Shown: piece after piece, positions 22,964 to 32,475 of the stretch | How positions within the stretch are numbered: position 1 is the stretch's first letter | How the letters are laid out: each line of letters begins with the position of its first letter | Position numbers and translations under genes: made by a program | Notes under the pieces: generated by a model | Database searches by the model: none | Told to the model about the DNA's origin: nothing | Seen by the model: only the letters and a program-made list of their open reading frames with translations | Source of the DNA: JANQMY01 sp965227095 | GTDB taxonomy: Bacteria > Pseudomonadota > Alphaproteobacteria > JANQMY01 | DNA: 64,000 nt | Direction: 5' to 3' | Assembly: GCA_965227095.1 (NCBI GenBank) | Contig: CBDDFL010000001.1 | Coordinates: 620,001-684,000 of the forward strand

Positions 22964-23617
22964 CTACCGGGCTGCGCCAAGCCGTCTCAGGGCAGCCTCG
23001 GAAATGGCATCTCCTGGCGCTTTCTCTAGGGTCACGCGATGATCGGCGATGGCTTTCTCCGTTTGGCCAAACCGTTCATACAAAGCGGCCCGCCTTTGAT
23101 ACGCAAAGTGCGACTTGGGATGACGTTCGATCGCCGTGGTGAGGTCGGCCAGTGCCAGGTCCGGGCGCCGCATTTCTTCATAGGTGCGGGCGCGGCCGTA
23201 ATAAGCTTCTATATTGTCGGGCTCTAATTCCATGGCCTTCGTGTAATCGGCAAGGGAGGCCTCGAACTTCCCATCCGTTCTATAGGCATTGCCCCGCTCC
23301 AAATAGGCCGGCACATAGGTCGGGTCCAGAGCAATGGCCGCATTACAGTATTTCAGGACATGCGGAACGCGTGCCACAACGGAGACGCGGTTCACATTGG
23401 CCATGGCCAGTTCACGGTTTGTGGCGGGCCTTCCGTCAACGGTCTTTGATCGGATGATTTTACCGCAGGTCACTGTCTGTCGTTTGTAGCCGGCGGAATT
23501 GTCAAAACACTCCGCGGCTTCTTGCCCCCCAGCGCTGGCATTCTCGGCGTATGCCGACATGCCGACCAATGGTGATGCCATCAAGGTGCAGACGATAAGG
23601 GCGCGAGAGAGTGTCAT
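22964..23617 (-). CDS. Periplasmic TPR protein
   Basis: 217-residue exported protein. A Sec leader (LSRALIVCTLMASPLVGMSAYAE) is followed by a cysteine pair segment (AAECFDNSAGYKRQTVTCGKII) and at least three TPR units: NAAIALDPTYVPAYLERGNAYRTDGKFEASLADYTKAME, LEPDNIEAYYGRARTYEEMRRPDLALADLTTAIE and RHPKSHFAYQRRAALYERFGQTEKAIADHRV. TPRs mediate protein contacts; the partner is unknown. The ribosome site AGGAG is well placed. Confidence 0.9.
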   Translation of the reverse strand: MTLSRALIVCTLMASPLVGMSAYAENASAGGQEAAECFDNSAGYKRQTVTCGKIIRSKTVDGRPATNRELAMANVNRVSVVARVPHVLKYCNAAIALDPTYVPAYLERGNAYRTDGKFEASLADYTKAMELEPDNIEAYYGRARTYEEMRRPDLALADLTTAIERHPKSHFAYQRRAALYERFGQTEKAIADHRVTLEKAPGDAISEAALRRLGAAR

Positions 23618-23801
23618 GAGAATCTCCTGACTGGGGTTGCGGAGCCCGCCAGGCGACTTACGAAAAGAACGCTGCCTCTAGAACGGGTTCTTGCTGATCG
23701 ATACCACTATCTATGGCATCCCACGCGGTCATCACCCTGCGGGGGGATGCGGCCGGCACAGGGAATAGAGGGAAAAAGGCTCTGACCCTGTCTCTACTTT
23801 C

Positions 23802-24320
23802 CTAACCGCGCTCATAGGCGTGGACGATTTCTTGGGCCCGCTGGTAAAGCGTGGCGTCGCCCCGCACCAAAACCGCCAGCAGATCCCGTTTCTCGGCCAT
23901 GTAGACTTTGGCGAATTTCGGATCATGCTCGACAATAGAGCGTGCATTACTGATTAGGTCGGCAAGCTTGATTGTCTGCCCATCTGCATCTGCTTTGGCC
24001 ACATGGTCCCGGTCCAGGGCTTTACGGGTTGCCCGGTTGCCGTCCTCCGGCTTGCTCACATCCGTCACCATATCCACCAGGTCAGCCACGCGGGTGCCGA
24101 ACTGCGCCGCGATCTCTTCTTTCGTGACGCCGCAATCCTCGATCACATCGTGAAGCAGCCCTGCAATTTGCACCTCTTCCGAGGCCCTTATGGACGCGAG
24201 AATGCGGGCCACCTCAAAAGGGTGGATGTAGTACGGCGCGTCGGTATATTTGCGCCGCTGATCTCCGTGCCATTCTATGCACATGGTCCGTGCACGGGCG
24301 ATTACATCTGATGAGGACAT
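23802..24320 (-). CDS. HD-domain protein, RelA/SpoT-type hydrolase-like
   Basis: 172-residue stand-alone HD-fold protein resembling the (p)ppGpp-hydrolase domain of RSH enzymes and the small alarmone hydrolases. Metal ligands are visible: H in YYIHPFEVARIL, HD in AGLLHDVIEDCGV, and D in TIKLADLISNARS. There is no synthetase or TGS domain. I start at the ATG at 24320; the open frame goes on to a TTG at 24383. Role in degrading alarmone or another phosphorylated nucleotide is inferred from the family. Confidence 0.88.
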   Translation of the reverse strand: MSSSDVIARARTMCIEWHGDQRRKYTDAPYYIHPFEVARILASIRASEEVQIAGLLHDVIEDCGVTKEEIAAQFGTRVADLVDMVTDVSKPEDGNRATRKALDRDHVAKADADGQTIKLADLISNARSIVEHDPKFAKVYMAEKRDLLAVLVRGDATLYQRAQEIVHAYERG

Positions 24321-24459
24321 CGGGGGGTCGCATTTGTTTGTCACAGCCAGCGCTCCACATAGGGGCTTGTCGTAAATTATCAACTGTATACACTTTTTTG
24401 TTGAAAGCGTGTTGTGCCAACACCATGTCCGCTGACCGTTTTAGGAATGGAAAAGACCC

Positions 24460-25041
24460 ATGGAGATCAATTTACGCCGCGCATCAGAGCTTGATCAACG
24501 CCTCAGCCGCCGACTTGCAGATCTGCGCACGCGGTTGTCGCCGGACTATACGGTGCCGATTTTCCGCACCGACGCGGACTTCCACGGTAAATTGCGGCAA
24601 GACATGTTGGACCTCTCGGCCAAAATCGATCGGTTGGAAGATATTCGCTACGAGGTCCGCGACATGGTGGCGACTGCGAACGTCACGGCTGGCATCTCTC
24701 GGCGCGTGACGGAAATGACCCGCTTAAAAGAAAAGCTGCACCGCTTGGCGGGACTGTCTTCTAAGGATCCAGCCCCCAGTGAGGCGGATCTGTTGTTGGA
24801 ACTCGAAAGCCGCCGCGCCCGGTTTGAAGAGGTCGAAGATGGGTACAGTGCGCTTTCTCAAGACAGTTTCCAGGTGTCGTTGTTCACGCAGGGCGATCTT
24901 GATGGATTTGAAGAGAACATGCGTGAGATTGACCGCCGTTTGATCGAATTGTCCAACGAGCTGGCCGACATTAACGGCAAGACAAAAATCACCTTGGACG
25001 ACACGGTCGCGGGTGACCTTAAAGATGAGGGATTAATATGA
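24460..25041 (+). CDS. Helical coiled-coil protein of unknown function
   Basis: 193-residue soluble, highly charged protein with alternating leucines consistent with long helices: LRRASELDQRLSRRLADLRTR, FHGKLRQDMLDLSAKIDRLEDIRYEV, ISRRVTEMTRLKEKLHRLAGL and FEENMREIDRRLIELSNELADINGKTKI. I do not recognise a family. It starts after GGAAAAG, diverges from the HD-domain gene and is followed by a 330-base gap. Coding status is supported by composition and codon use. Confidence 0.75.
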   Translation: MEINLRRASELDQRLSRRLADLRTRLSPDYTVPIFRTDADFHGKLRQDMLDLSAKIDRLEDIRYEVRDMVATANVTAGISRRVTEMTRLKEKLHRLAGLSSKDPAPSEADLLLELESRRARFEEVEDGYSALSQDSFQVSLFTQGDLDGFEENMREIDRRLIELSNELADINGKTKITLDDTVAGDLKDEGLI

Positions 25042-25373
25042 ACCAGCTTTGGTTCGGTAGCCTGGCGTGCCGGGCGGCCGGACCGAGGGGCGGCAAGAGG
25101 ACGCCAAAACCTGATGTGACCTGGTCACGTCATCCTGCCTTTTCGGCATCAGACATTCGGCGCGGGAATTGTTCCGGTTGAGGGGCCTCCCCTGTCGGTG
25201 TCAAATCTGAAGATTGAGCTTTGCTGATTGACCCCTGGGGTCTCTCTCGGGGCCCCATTGAGCCGGCGTCCTCTTGCACGTTCCTCTCTACAAACAGGAA
25301 CATGATAGTCGACCTGTGCGGGGGTGGCGGCCTATAGTAGCGACCAACAACAACAAGAAGAGGGAGGTCCGGC
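25042..25373. other. Gene-poor interval upstream of the DUF3604 gene
   Basis: 332 bases. A 46-codon frame begins with ATGA overlapping the previous stop (25038) and ends near 25181; its arginine/glycine-rich product is not convincing. The perfect 13-base palindrome GTGACCTGGTCAC lies near 25117 and could be a regulator site. The 3' end carries GAGGGAGG, the ribosome site of the next gene. Confidence 0.45.
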
Positions 25374-27287
25374 ATGCGGTGGCTTTATGGCGGCGGCGCG
25401 GTTTTGGCGGTGGGTCTGACCGCCGGCTATTTTTTCGTTCAAAGCCGGCTGAATGCACCGGTCATGACCGCGGCGGATCTGGAAGGCTTGCGGGCCACGG
25501 TGGCCGCTCAAAACGAAACAGCCTTTGACCAACCGGCCCCTGAGCCCGCGCAACGGCCCGCGTCCAACCCTCTGGGCAATGTCTATTTCGGCGATCTTCA
25601 CAGCCATTCGGACCTATCCTTTGACAGCTATATCTTCGGCAACCGCCTAACGATTGACGAGGCCTATCGGGTCGCCAAGGGCGAGGCGGTCGAGACCGCA
25701 TCCGGCGAGCGGGTTCAGCTGACCGTCCCGCTTGATTTCGCGGCGGTGACCGATCATGCGGAAGGCTTCGGCCTGCACGAGGCCTGTCGGAACCCGGACA
25801 AGACCAGGGACCAGACCGAGGTCTGCAACAAATTCGAAAGCCCAAGCGCGGCCTTTTTCCTCAGCCTACGGAATGCAGGCGAAAAGCGGCCCCCTCAGCG
25901 CGTCGCGTTAGGCGATGCCGACCAAGCCCGCTCCACCTGGGAGTTGGTGGTCAAAACCGCGGAACAGCATAATGAACCAGGCGTTTTCACCACCTTTGCG
26001 GCGTATGAATATTCGCCGCCCCTGCCGGATGCGGGCAAGATCCACCGCAATGTGATCTTCCGGTCCGCGGATGTGCCGGATCATGCGGTGTCCGCCTTCG
26101 ATGCGCTCACGGAAATCGATCTATGGGACCAATTGTCGGCGGGCTGCGAAGCGCCGTGCGAGTTTCTGACCATCCCGCACAACCCAAATAAATCCTGGGG
26201 GCTTGCCTTCGCCAGCCAGACCATCGACGGTGATCCGTACACGGTAAAAGACTGGGCCATGCGCCGCGCGGTGGAACCCATTGTGGAAATGTTTCAGATC
26301 AAGGGCAATTCCGAATGCAGCTTGGGCTTTGGCGCCACCGATGAAGAATGCAATTTCGAACAATTCCTGCCCGCTTGCGAAGACGGACAGCTCACCGGCT
26401 GTATTCACCCCACCTCCATGGCGCGCGATGGCTTGAAGAAAGGTCTCACGCTTGAGGAAGAACTTGGCTTTAACCCGCTGGCCTTCGGCCTGATCGGCAG
26501 CACGGATACCCATAACTCCAATCCGGGCGATGCGGAAGAATGGGATTTTCGCGGCGCCTCCGGCTTGTTTTCGGGCACGGCCAAGCGGCGGCTGGACGGC
26601 TTTCGCGGCGGCAATCGCGCAGCCCTCACGCGCAATCCGGGTGGGTTGGCGGCGGTCTGGGCACCGGAAAACACCCGTGATGCCCTGTTCGATGCCCTGC
26701 AGAAGAAGACCGTCTATGCCACCAGCGGCACACGCATCAGCTTGCGGTTTTATGGCGGCCTGCCCTTCGATGACCGGTTGCTGGACGCCTCCGATGCGGT
26801 GACCATTGCCGACGCAACGGGCGTTCCCATGGGCGCGACCCTGGATGTGGGGGCCGACGACACGCCGCGCTTTTTCATCTGGGCGTTGCGCGACCCCAAC
26901 AGCGCGCCCCTGTCGAAGGTGCAAATCGTCAAAGGCTGGCTGGCGGAGGGCGACGCGAAAGAACAGGTCTTCGATGTGGTGTGCAGCGATGGCCGCCAGG
27001 TGGACCCGCAAACCCATCGGTGCCAGCCGCAAAAAGTGGCGGGCGTGGATTTGAGCAATTGCGCGGTCCCCGACACGCCGGGCGCCGCCGAACTGAAAGC
27101 CGTGTGGCAAGACCCGGCGTATGAGGCCGGCCAAAACGCGTTCTATTATGCGCGCGTTGTGCAGGAACCGTCCTGCCGCTGGTCCACCTATGACAGCTTG
27201 CGCCTGGGCCGCGCTCCGCCCGAAGACGTGCCCGCAACGGTGACGGAAATGGCCTGGTCGTCGCCCATCTGGGTCCGGCCCGACTAA
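25374..27287 (+). CDS. DUF3604 domain protein, membrane-anchored
   Basis: 637-residue protein. An N-terminal membrane anchor (LYGGGAVLAVGLTAGYFFV) is followed by a DUF3604 domain with PHP-like histidine/aspartate clusters: VYFGDLHSHSDLSFDSYIFG, FAAVTDHAEGFGLHEACR, EFLTIPHNPNKSWG and FGLIGSTDTHNSNPG. The late segment DALFDALQKKTVYATSGTRI is also family-typical. The domain looks like a metal-dependent hydrolase facing the periplasm, but no substrate is established. Cysteines in the C-terminal part (VVCSDGR, HRCQPQ, SNCAVP, PSCRW) could form disulfides. Confidence 0.92.
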   Translation: MRWLYGGGAVLAVGLTAGYFFVQSRLNAPVMTAADLEGLRATVAAQNETAFDQPAPEPAQRPASNPLGNVYFGDLHSHSDLSFDSYIFGNRLTIDEAYRVAKGEAVETASGERVQLTVPLDFAAVTDHAEGFGLHEACRNPDKTRDQTEVCNKFESPSAAFFLSLRNAGEKRPPQRVALGDADQARSTWELVVKTAEQHNEPGVFTTFAAYEYSPPLPDAGKIHRNVIFRSADVPDHAVSAFDALTEIDLWDQLSAGCEAPCEFLTIPHNPNKSWGLAFASQTIDGDPYTVKDWAMRRAVEPIVEMFQIKGNSECSLGFGATDEECNFEQFLPACEDGQLTGCIHPTSMARDGLKKGLTLEEELGFNPLAFGLIGSTDTHNSNPGDAEEWDFRGASGLFSGTAKRRLDGFRGGNRAALTRNPGGLAAVWAPENTRDALFDALQKKTVYATSGTRISLRFYGGLPFDDRLLDASDAVTIADATGVPMGATLDVGADDTPRFFIWALRDPNSAPLSKVQIVKGWLAEGDAKEQVFDVVCSDGRQVDPQTHRCQPQKVAGVDLSNCAVPDTPGAAELKAVWQDPAYEAGQNAFYYARVVQEPSCRWSTYDSLRLGRAPPEDVPATVTEMAWSSPIWVRPD

Positions 27288-27428
27288 CGCCTTTCGGCAC
27301 CCCCTTCGGCAATGGCGGCGCGGGCGCTTGACCCACGGGCAAACGGTGCGCCCCGGCCCCCCATTGATTTGATACAATGGTGACCACATTTAGGACCTGC
27401 CTGAGAATGCCATGAGACGGATGACACC

Positions 27429-28262
27429 ATGACGGAAACGAACCTGCCGCAGGGCCCCACGGAAGACGGCCGGGTGGGCGGTGGCGACCTGCCGCCGGTG
27501 GAACCGCGCCCCATGGATGACCGGCCGTCGGTGCTCACCCAATTGCCGCCGTGTGAAGATCACCCCGGCTGCCACGATGAAAAAGACCCGGACCGGTTTA
27601 CCGAACGCCACGTGCTGGCGGCCCATGGCGCGTTTCGGTCTCAGGTGAAGGGCCTGGTGGCCATGATGGCGGCGGTGCCCGTGGCGGCTTTGCCATTGGC
27701 CTGGGGGCTGACCGCGGTGTTGACGCTGTCCGGCGTGGCGGCGGCACAATCCGCCTGGCTTGCCTGGTGTTTTGTGGGGCTTGCGGTGCTCGCCGCCGTG
27801 GCGCTGTTGTGGATCTTAGGCAATCAGCGGGTGGAACGGCGGTTTGCCGCCATCCGCCGGCACGCTTTGGTGGCGGCTGAAGGGGTCAGCGTGGACGACC
27901 AAGCCCATTCGGTGGATGCCATCGAAGCGCTCATGCGCACCTGGGCCTATCGCCAATTTCTGTTCCGCTGGCTGCAAGATGTGCGCTTTGTGGTGGTGGC
28001 CTATGGCGCCACGGTGTTTGCCGCCAGCATTGGCGTGGCCGCCTTTGTGATGGACGCCCCCGCGATCGATTGGGCGGGCGCCACCGTGACCGGCGTGGTG
28101 GTGTTGGCCTGCGGCGCCTTGCCCAGCCTGTTCGCCGTGATGTTGACACGCGAAGCCTATCGCCATCAGGTGCCGGAACCCACGGCCAGCATCGCCAGCC
28201 GCTTTGCCATATTGATGGCGGAAGTGAAGGAACTGCGCCGCGGCCGCCAAGTGGTGCGGTAA
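27429..28262 (+). CDS. Membrane protein of unknown function
   Basis: 277-residue protein. The first 70 residues are polar and proline-rich with a CEDHPGCHDEKD cluster. Four hydrophobic segments follow: MMAAVPVAALPLAWGLTAVL, WLAWCFVGLAVLAAVALLWIL, VVVAYGATVFAASIGVAAFV and GATVTGVVVLACGALPSLFAV. No recognised domain. It is 30 bases upstream of the yajQ gene and probably co-transcribed with it. Confidence 0.78.
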   Translation: MTETNLPQGPTEDGRVGGGDLPPVEPRPMDDRPSVLTQLPPCEDHPGCHDEKDPDRFTERHVLAAHGAFRSQVKGLVAMMAAVPVAALPLAWGLTAVLTLSGVAAAQSAWLAWCFVGLAVLAAVALLWILGNQRVERRFAAIRRHALVAAEGVSVDDQAHSVDAIEALMRTWAYRQFLFRWLQDVRFVVVAYGATVFAASIGVAAFVMDAPAIDWAGATVTGVVVLACGALPSLFAVMLTREAYRHQVPEPTASIASRFAILMAEVKELRRGRQVVR

Positions 28263-28292
28263 CACAAACAAGACCCTAAAAAGGACCCCGAG

Positions 28293-28778
28293 ATGCCCTC
28301 ATTCGATATCGTCTCCAAAACCGACCTCGCCGAAGTGGACAATGCCGTCAATAATGTGATGCGCGAAATTGGTCAGCGGTATGACTTTAAGGGCTCGTCC
28401 TCGAAGGTTGAGCACAAAGAGGGTGTACTGACGATTGACGCGGATGATGACCTCAAGCTCAAGCAAATGCACGAAGTGCTGCAAGGCCATTTGGCAAAAC
28501 GCGGCATCGACCACGGCGTGCTGGATTATCAAACGCCCGAACCCGCCGCCGGCCAGGCCGTGCGCCAAACCGTGACGATCCGCCAGGGGATCGATAAGGA
28601 CCTGGGCAAGAAAATCGTCAAGGACATCAAAGGCACCAAGATGAAGGTGCAGGTGGCCATCCAGGGGGATGAGCTGCGCGTGACCGGCAAAAAACGCGAT
28701 GACCTGCAGGACGTGATTTCACACGTGAAGGCCATGAAGCTGGAGCAGCCCCTGCAATATGTGAATTTCAGGGATTAG
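28293..28778 (+). CDS. yajQ: YajQ family nucleotide-binding protein
   Basis: 161-residue protein, full length for YajQ. The signature runs throughout: MPSFDIVSKTDLAEVDNAVN, then QRYDFKGSSSKVEH, LAKRGIDHGVLDYQ, VRQTVTIRQGIDKDLGKKIVKDIKGTKMKVQVAIQGDELRVTGKKRDDLQ and the C-terminal PLQYVNFRD. Some members bind cyclic di-GMP and affect virulence gene expression in plant pathogens; others bind tRNA or nucleotides. Confidence 0.97.
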   Translation: MPSFDIVSKTDLAEVDNAVNNVMREIGQRYDFKGSSSKVEHKEGVLTIDADDDLKLKQMHEVLQGHLAKRGIDHGVLDYQTPEPAAGQAVRQTVTIRQGIDKDLGKKIVKDIKGTKMKVQVAIQGDELRVTGKKRDDLQDVISHVKAMKLEQPLQYVNFRD

Positions 28779-29102
28779 GGGCCAATGTGACCTGGCTCGA
28801 ATTTATCTTTGCGACTGCGCCACCTTTTCTAGCTCCTCCAGCCAAATCTGGTGGAACGTGTACATCCGCCCGGGAAACAGGAAGGCCGCGAGGCGGGTGA
28901 GAAACCCGTTCTGGGTTTCCTCCGTCAGAACATAGCAGGCAGAGTCCCTCGGGCCCCGCGGGGTGATCAGCCGGGCGTGCGGCTCGAAGTCCAATTAGAA
29001 AAATGCGCTCAGAGCCTATCTTCCGCAGGGCATACCCTACAAAAAGCAAACTTGTAGGGTATGTCGGCGTCCCGCGGCCGCGCTAGCGGGTGCCGCGTCG
29101 TC
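28779..29102. other. Convergent intergenic interval with a perfect hairpin
   Basis: 324 bases between convergent genes. A reverse-strand 63-codon frame (28803-28994) has protein-like composition but starts at a TTG directly after a stop and has no ribosome site; it may be a remnant. The hairpin at 29031-29063 is listed separately. Confidence 0.5.
29031..29063. repeat. 12-bp perfect inverted repeat
   Basis: CATACCCTACAA (29031-29042) and TTGTAGGGTATG (29052-29063) around a 9-base loop. It lies between the ends of convergent genes, so may terminate transcription, although no T-run follows the stem. Confidence 0.7.
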
Positions 29103-30464
29103 TTACCCCTCCGGCAGGCTGCCCGTATTGGCCAGGATGTAATCGTCAATCAGCTCGTGCAGGCGGCGGATGCGTTTTTCCTGACCGGACAGGTAGACGC
29201 CCTTAAACCCGCGCGAGCGGAAGCCCCGTTGCTGGGTGACGAACACCTCCACATCTTCCTCAATGCCGGGGCCGATGCTGTCGTCCGGGAAGGACAACAG
29301 GGTCACGCCCACATCGTCCATGCCCGGGGTCATCTTGCCCGTATTGACCGAGGGGGCGGGGTGGTCTTCGCCCAAGGCGGCGGGGCTTGCATACCACCAA
29401 TTGTCAAACAGGCACTGTTCCGGGTCCGTGGGGTGGGGGCGGGCGCGTAGAAAGTGAAATCCGTCCGCCCACAGAGAAACGGCGAAATTCGGAAACAACG
29501 TATAGTGAAACGCATCGGTCAGCTGGTCGTCCGGCACCTTGGCGTAATGGGTATAGCCGCGGTCCGGCCCCAGCCTGCGCTTGGCCTGTTGCAAGGCGTC
29601 GCGTGTGGCTTCGGGTCGGCCTTTAAAGTCCGCCGGATCAATCTCCCAATCGCGCAGCATGCTGGCCAAGGGGTCCGCAATGTTGCCGTCCCGGTCGGTC
29701 TGGCCATTGCCATAACCGCCCTTCATCACCATGCGGTTATGCCCTTCATCGGACAGGTCGAAGCGGGTTTCCTTGTAATAGGTGTTGATATTGGCGTTCA
29801 CCTTGGTGCGGTCGCTTTCGGGGGGCGCGTGCATGTGCACCGTGGGCACGTGATAGCTTTCGTTGAAATTATCCAGCACCACTTTCCAATTGCACGGCAG
29901 CCACATGCTGTTCGCCATGGTGCGCGTCCATGTGTGCACGTCGCGCGCGTCCCATTCGTCCCAAATGGGCCCCAGGAATTGCTTCAGGCTGATGCAATCC
30001 GGGTCCATGTTCACCCAGATGAAGCCCGCAAAGGTTTCGCAGCGCAATTCTTCCAAGCGCAGCTTGCCGCACGGATTGCCTTCGGGAAAATCTTCCTTGT
30101 CCGGAACAAATTTGAGCGCGCCGTCAGGCGTGAAGGACCAGGAATGGTATTTGCACACGAAATTGCGCGTCACATGGCCCTTCTTTTCGTCCACCAGCGG
30201 GTTCCCGCGGTGCTGGCACACATTGTAAAACGCCTTCACGCCGCCATCGGCCTGGCGCACAATCAAAATTTCTTCGGGCCCCACCTCTTCCATTTGCCAA
30301 TCGCCCGGATTGGGGACTTCCGCCTCGCGCCCCAGCAGCAGCCAGACTTTGGTCCACATGCCCTCCCATTCCTTCTCGAAAAACGCGCGGGACGTGTAAC
30401 GGGACCCGGGAATGCGATGGCCACGGGTTTCTTGGTCGGGCCAGTTTTTAAGCTGTGTGGACAT
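29103..30464 (-). CDS. Rieske non-heme iron ring-hydroxylating oxygenase, alpha subunit
   Basis: 453-residue oxygenase component. The Rieske [2Fe-2S] ligands are Cys83-x-His85 in NVCQHRGNPL and Cys104-x2-His107 in FVCKYHSWSFTPDG. The catalytic domain has the mononuclear iron motif in NWKVVLDNFNESYHVPTVH. The length and the RYTSRAFFEKEWEGMWTKVW start fit the alpha subunits that work alone or with separate reductases; no reductase or beta subunit gene is next to it. The substrate (aromatic acid, quaternary amine or steroid-like) cannot be told. It is divergent from the histidine phosphatase gene. Confidence 0.93.
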   Translation of the reverse strand: MSTQLKNWPDQETRGHRIPGSRYTSRAFFEKEWEGMWTKVWLLLGREAEVPNPGDWQMEEVGPEEILIVRQADGGVKAFYNVCQHRGNPLVDEKKGHVTRNFVCKYHSWSFTPDGALKFVPDKEDFPEGNPCGKLRLEELRCETFAGFIWVNMDPDCISLKQFLGPIWDEWDARDVHTWTRTMANSMWLPCNWKVVLDNFNESYHVPTVHMHAPPESDRTKVNANINTYYKETRFDLSDEGHNRMVMKGGYGNGQTDRDGNIADPLASMLRDWEIDPADFKGRPEATRDALQQAKRRLGPDRGYTHYAKVPDDQLTDAFHYTLFPNFAVSLWADGFHFLRARPHPTDPEQCLFDNWWYASPAALGEDHPAPSVNTGKMTPGMDDVGVTLLSFPDDSIGPGIEEDVEVFVTQQRGFRSRGFKGVYLSGQEKRIRRLHELIDDYILANTGSLPEG

Positions 30465-30711
30465 GGAGACACCTTTCTTGCTGGGGATATCTTCTCACCC
30501 GCGCGCGGTGGCGCCAAGCCTTTTGCAGCCCTTAGACCGGGCCGAGCTGTGCAGATCTGACACGGTCAGGCCGCCTGTTGCAAAATACGGCCCACCGGGG
30601 CCGATCCGCCGTATACGGAGGGCAGGGGGCAACGGGCGGGAAAGATTGCATGTTGGCGGCGCGCCGTATTATGAAGAACCTCGTTATCTTTTTGGTGGGG
30701 GGAGCGCCCGC

Positions 30712-31284
30712 ATGGAACTGATCCTTATTCGCCACGGGCTGCCGGAAAAAGTTGTCGCCCGGCAAGACGGCCCCGCCGATCCGGAGCTGTCGCCTCAGGG
30801 GCACGACCAGGCCGCGGCCACCGCCGCGTGGCTGCGCGACCGGCACATCGACCGGCTCTATTCCAGCCCCATGCGGCGCGCCATTCAAACCGCCGAACCT
30901 TTGTCGCAGCTTCTCAATCTGGACATCGAAATCCGCGAGGGCGTGGCCGAATTCGACCGTGATCATCACACTTATGTGCCCGTGGAAGAATTCACCAAGG
31001 AAGATTTTGAGCGCGTGCAAGCCATGATGGACGGCAGCGATGGCGGCGGCCTGCCGGCGTTTAGCCGCATGGTGATCGATGCGCTCACCGCTATTGTCGC
31101 GGAAAACGCGGGCAAGCGCGTGGCCGTGGCGTGCCATGGCGGCGTGGTGAATATGTGGGCGTCCCATGTGATGGGCGTCGAGCCGCGCATCTTTTTCGTG
31201 CCCGATTATGCCAGCGTCAGCCGGTTTATGATCGCGCGCAATGGCGCCAAATCGCTGCTGTCGCTGAATGAAGCCGCGCCCTAA
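30712..31284 (+). CDS. Histidine phosphatase (phosphoglycerate-mutase-like) family protein
   Basis: 190-residue member of the histidine phosphatase superfamily. The catalytic RHG motif is at the N-terminus (MELILIRHGLPEK, His8), with LYSSPMRRAIQTAEPLS for the second phosphate-pocket arginine and AVACHGGVVNMW for the second catalytic histidine. The substrate is a phosphoester that cannot be specified. The start follows a G-rich ribosome site. Co-directional with the DUF2855 and esterase genes. Confidence 0.92.
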   Translation: MELILIRHGLPEKVVARQDGPADPELSPQGHDQAAATAAWLRDRHIDRLYSSPMRRAIQTAEPLSQLLNLDIEIREGVAEFDRDHHTYVPVEEFTKEDFERVQAMMDGSDGGGLPAFSRMVIDALTAIVAENAGKRVAVACHGGVVNMWASHVMGVEPRIFFVPDYASVSRFMIARNGAKSLLSLNEAAP

Positions 31285-31340
31285 GCCGACGCGGACCGCA
31301 TTTGACCCCCAACCAGAAACACACCCGAGAGGACGTCCAC

Positions 31341-32462
31341 ATGACCAGCATTGAGCCGACCGATTTCATCGTCGACAAAACCAATCTGCGTAACGGGAAA
31401 TTCGTGCCCTCCGCCTTGGACCCGGCGGCGTTGAACCCCGGGCAAGCCCTTCTAAAGGTGGATAAATTCGCGCTCACCGCCAACAATGTCACCTATGCGG
31501 TGGCGGGCGACAGCTTCAGCTATTGGGGCTTTTTCCCGGGGCCGGACGGCTGGGGCCGTGTGCCGGTCTGGGGCTATGGGGACGTGATTGCCTCCGCCCA
31601 TGACGACGTGCCCGTGGGCAAACGGGTCTATGGCTATTTTCCCATGTCCACCCATTTGCTGGTGGAACCGGACAAAGTGACCAAAGGCGGTTTCACGGAT
31701 GTGTCGGCCCACCGGCGGGACATTCACGGCGGCGCTTACAATAATTATCAGTATACGGAAGCGGATCCGACCCATTCGCCCGCCAACGAACCGCAGATCA
31801 TGCTGTTTCGCGGCCTGTTCATCACCGGCTTTGCCCTGGATGATTTCCTGGCGGACAACTCTTTTTGGGGGGCGCAAGATGTGGTCATCATCAGTGCGTC
31901 CAGCAAAACCGGCTATGCCACCGCGCAAGTGATGAAGCAAAACAAGCGCGACGGCGTGCGGATCATTGGCCTGACGTCGCCGGGCAATGTGGAATTCGTC
32001 ACAGGCCTTGGCTGCTATGACCAGGTGGTGGCCTATGACGACATCGCGTCCCTGGACAAACGCCCGGCCATGACCGTGGATATGGCGGGCAATCCCCATA
32101 CTCAAGCGGCCCTGCGCACCCATTATGGCGATGACCTCAAATATTATTGCCAGGTGGGCGGCACCCATTGGGAAGCCGCCGGGGGTGATTTCACGGGCGG
32201 CGGCCAGGACGATCTGCCGGGCGCCGCGCCGGAAGTGTTCTTTGCGCCGGGCGTGATCGGCAAGCGGATCCAGGAATGGGGGGCGGCCGGGTTCCAGGCC
32301 CGGGTCAATGACAGTTGGCGCCAGTTTCTGCCGGCGGCCAAGGATTGGGTGCGGATCGTGCCCTGCAATGGTCCGGACGCGGTTCAGAAAATCTTTACAG
32401 AGATGCTGGACGGCAAGGTGCGGCCCGACCAAGGCCCCATCTTGAGCCTGTGGGCCGACTGA
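31341..32462 (+). CDS. DUF2855 family protein
   Basis: 373-residue member of DUF2855. It starts FIVDKTNLRNGKFVP and has features of a medium-chain dehydrogenase-like fold (KVDKFALTANNVTYAVAGDS, VPVWGYGDVIASAHDDVPVGKRVYGYFP), while the expected nucleotide-binding loop reads VVIISASSKTGYATAQVMK. The reaction is unknown; the resemblance to quinone-oxidoreductase-type proteins is an inference. Such genes are often found near lipid or xenobiotic catabolic genes. I start at the ATG at 31341 with GAGAGG upstream. The esterase follows 13 bases after the stop. Confidence 0.9.
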   Translation: MTSIEPTDFIVDKTNLRNGKFVPSALDPAALNPGQALLKVDKFALTANNVTYAVAGDSFSYWGFFPGPDGWGRVPVWGYGDVIASAHDDVPVGKRVYGYFPMSTHLLVEPDKVTKGGFTDVSAHRRDIHGGAYNNYQYTEADPTHSPANEPQIMLFRGLFITGFALDDFLADNSFWGAQDVVIISASSKTGYATAQVMKQNKRDGVRIIGLTSPGNVEFVTGLGCYDQVVAYDDIASLDKRPAMTVDMAGNPHTQAALRTHYGDDLKYYCQVGGTHWEAAGGDFTGGGQDDLPGAAPEVFFAPGVIGKRIQEWGAAGFQARVNDSWRQFLPAAKDWVRIVPCNGPDAVQKIFTEMLDGKVRPDQGPILSLWAD

Positions 32463-32475
32463 CCAGGACCGCGAC

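Noticed and set aside
26121..27389. 422-codon reverse frame over the DUF3604 gene
   Set aside because: Antisense shadow of a recognised domain protein; glycine/arginine-rich and no ribosome site.
28803..28994. 63-codon reverse frame with protein-like composition
   Set aside because: Starts at a TTG directly after a stop, has no ribosome site and no family match; may be a gene remnant.
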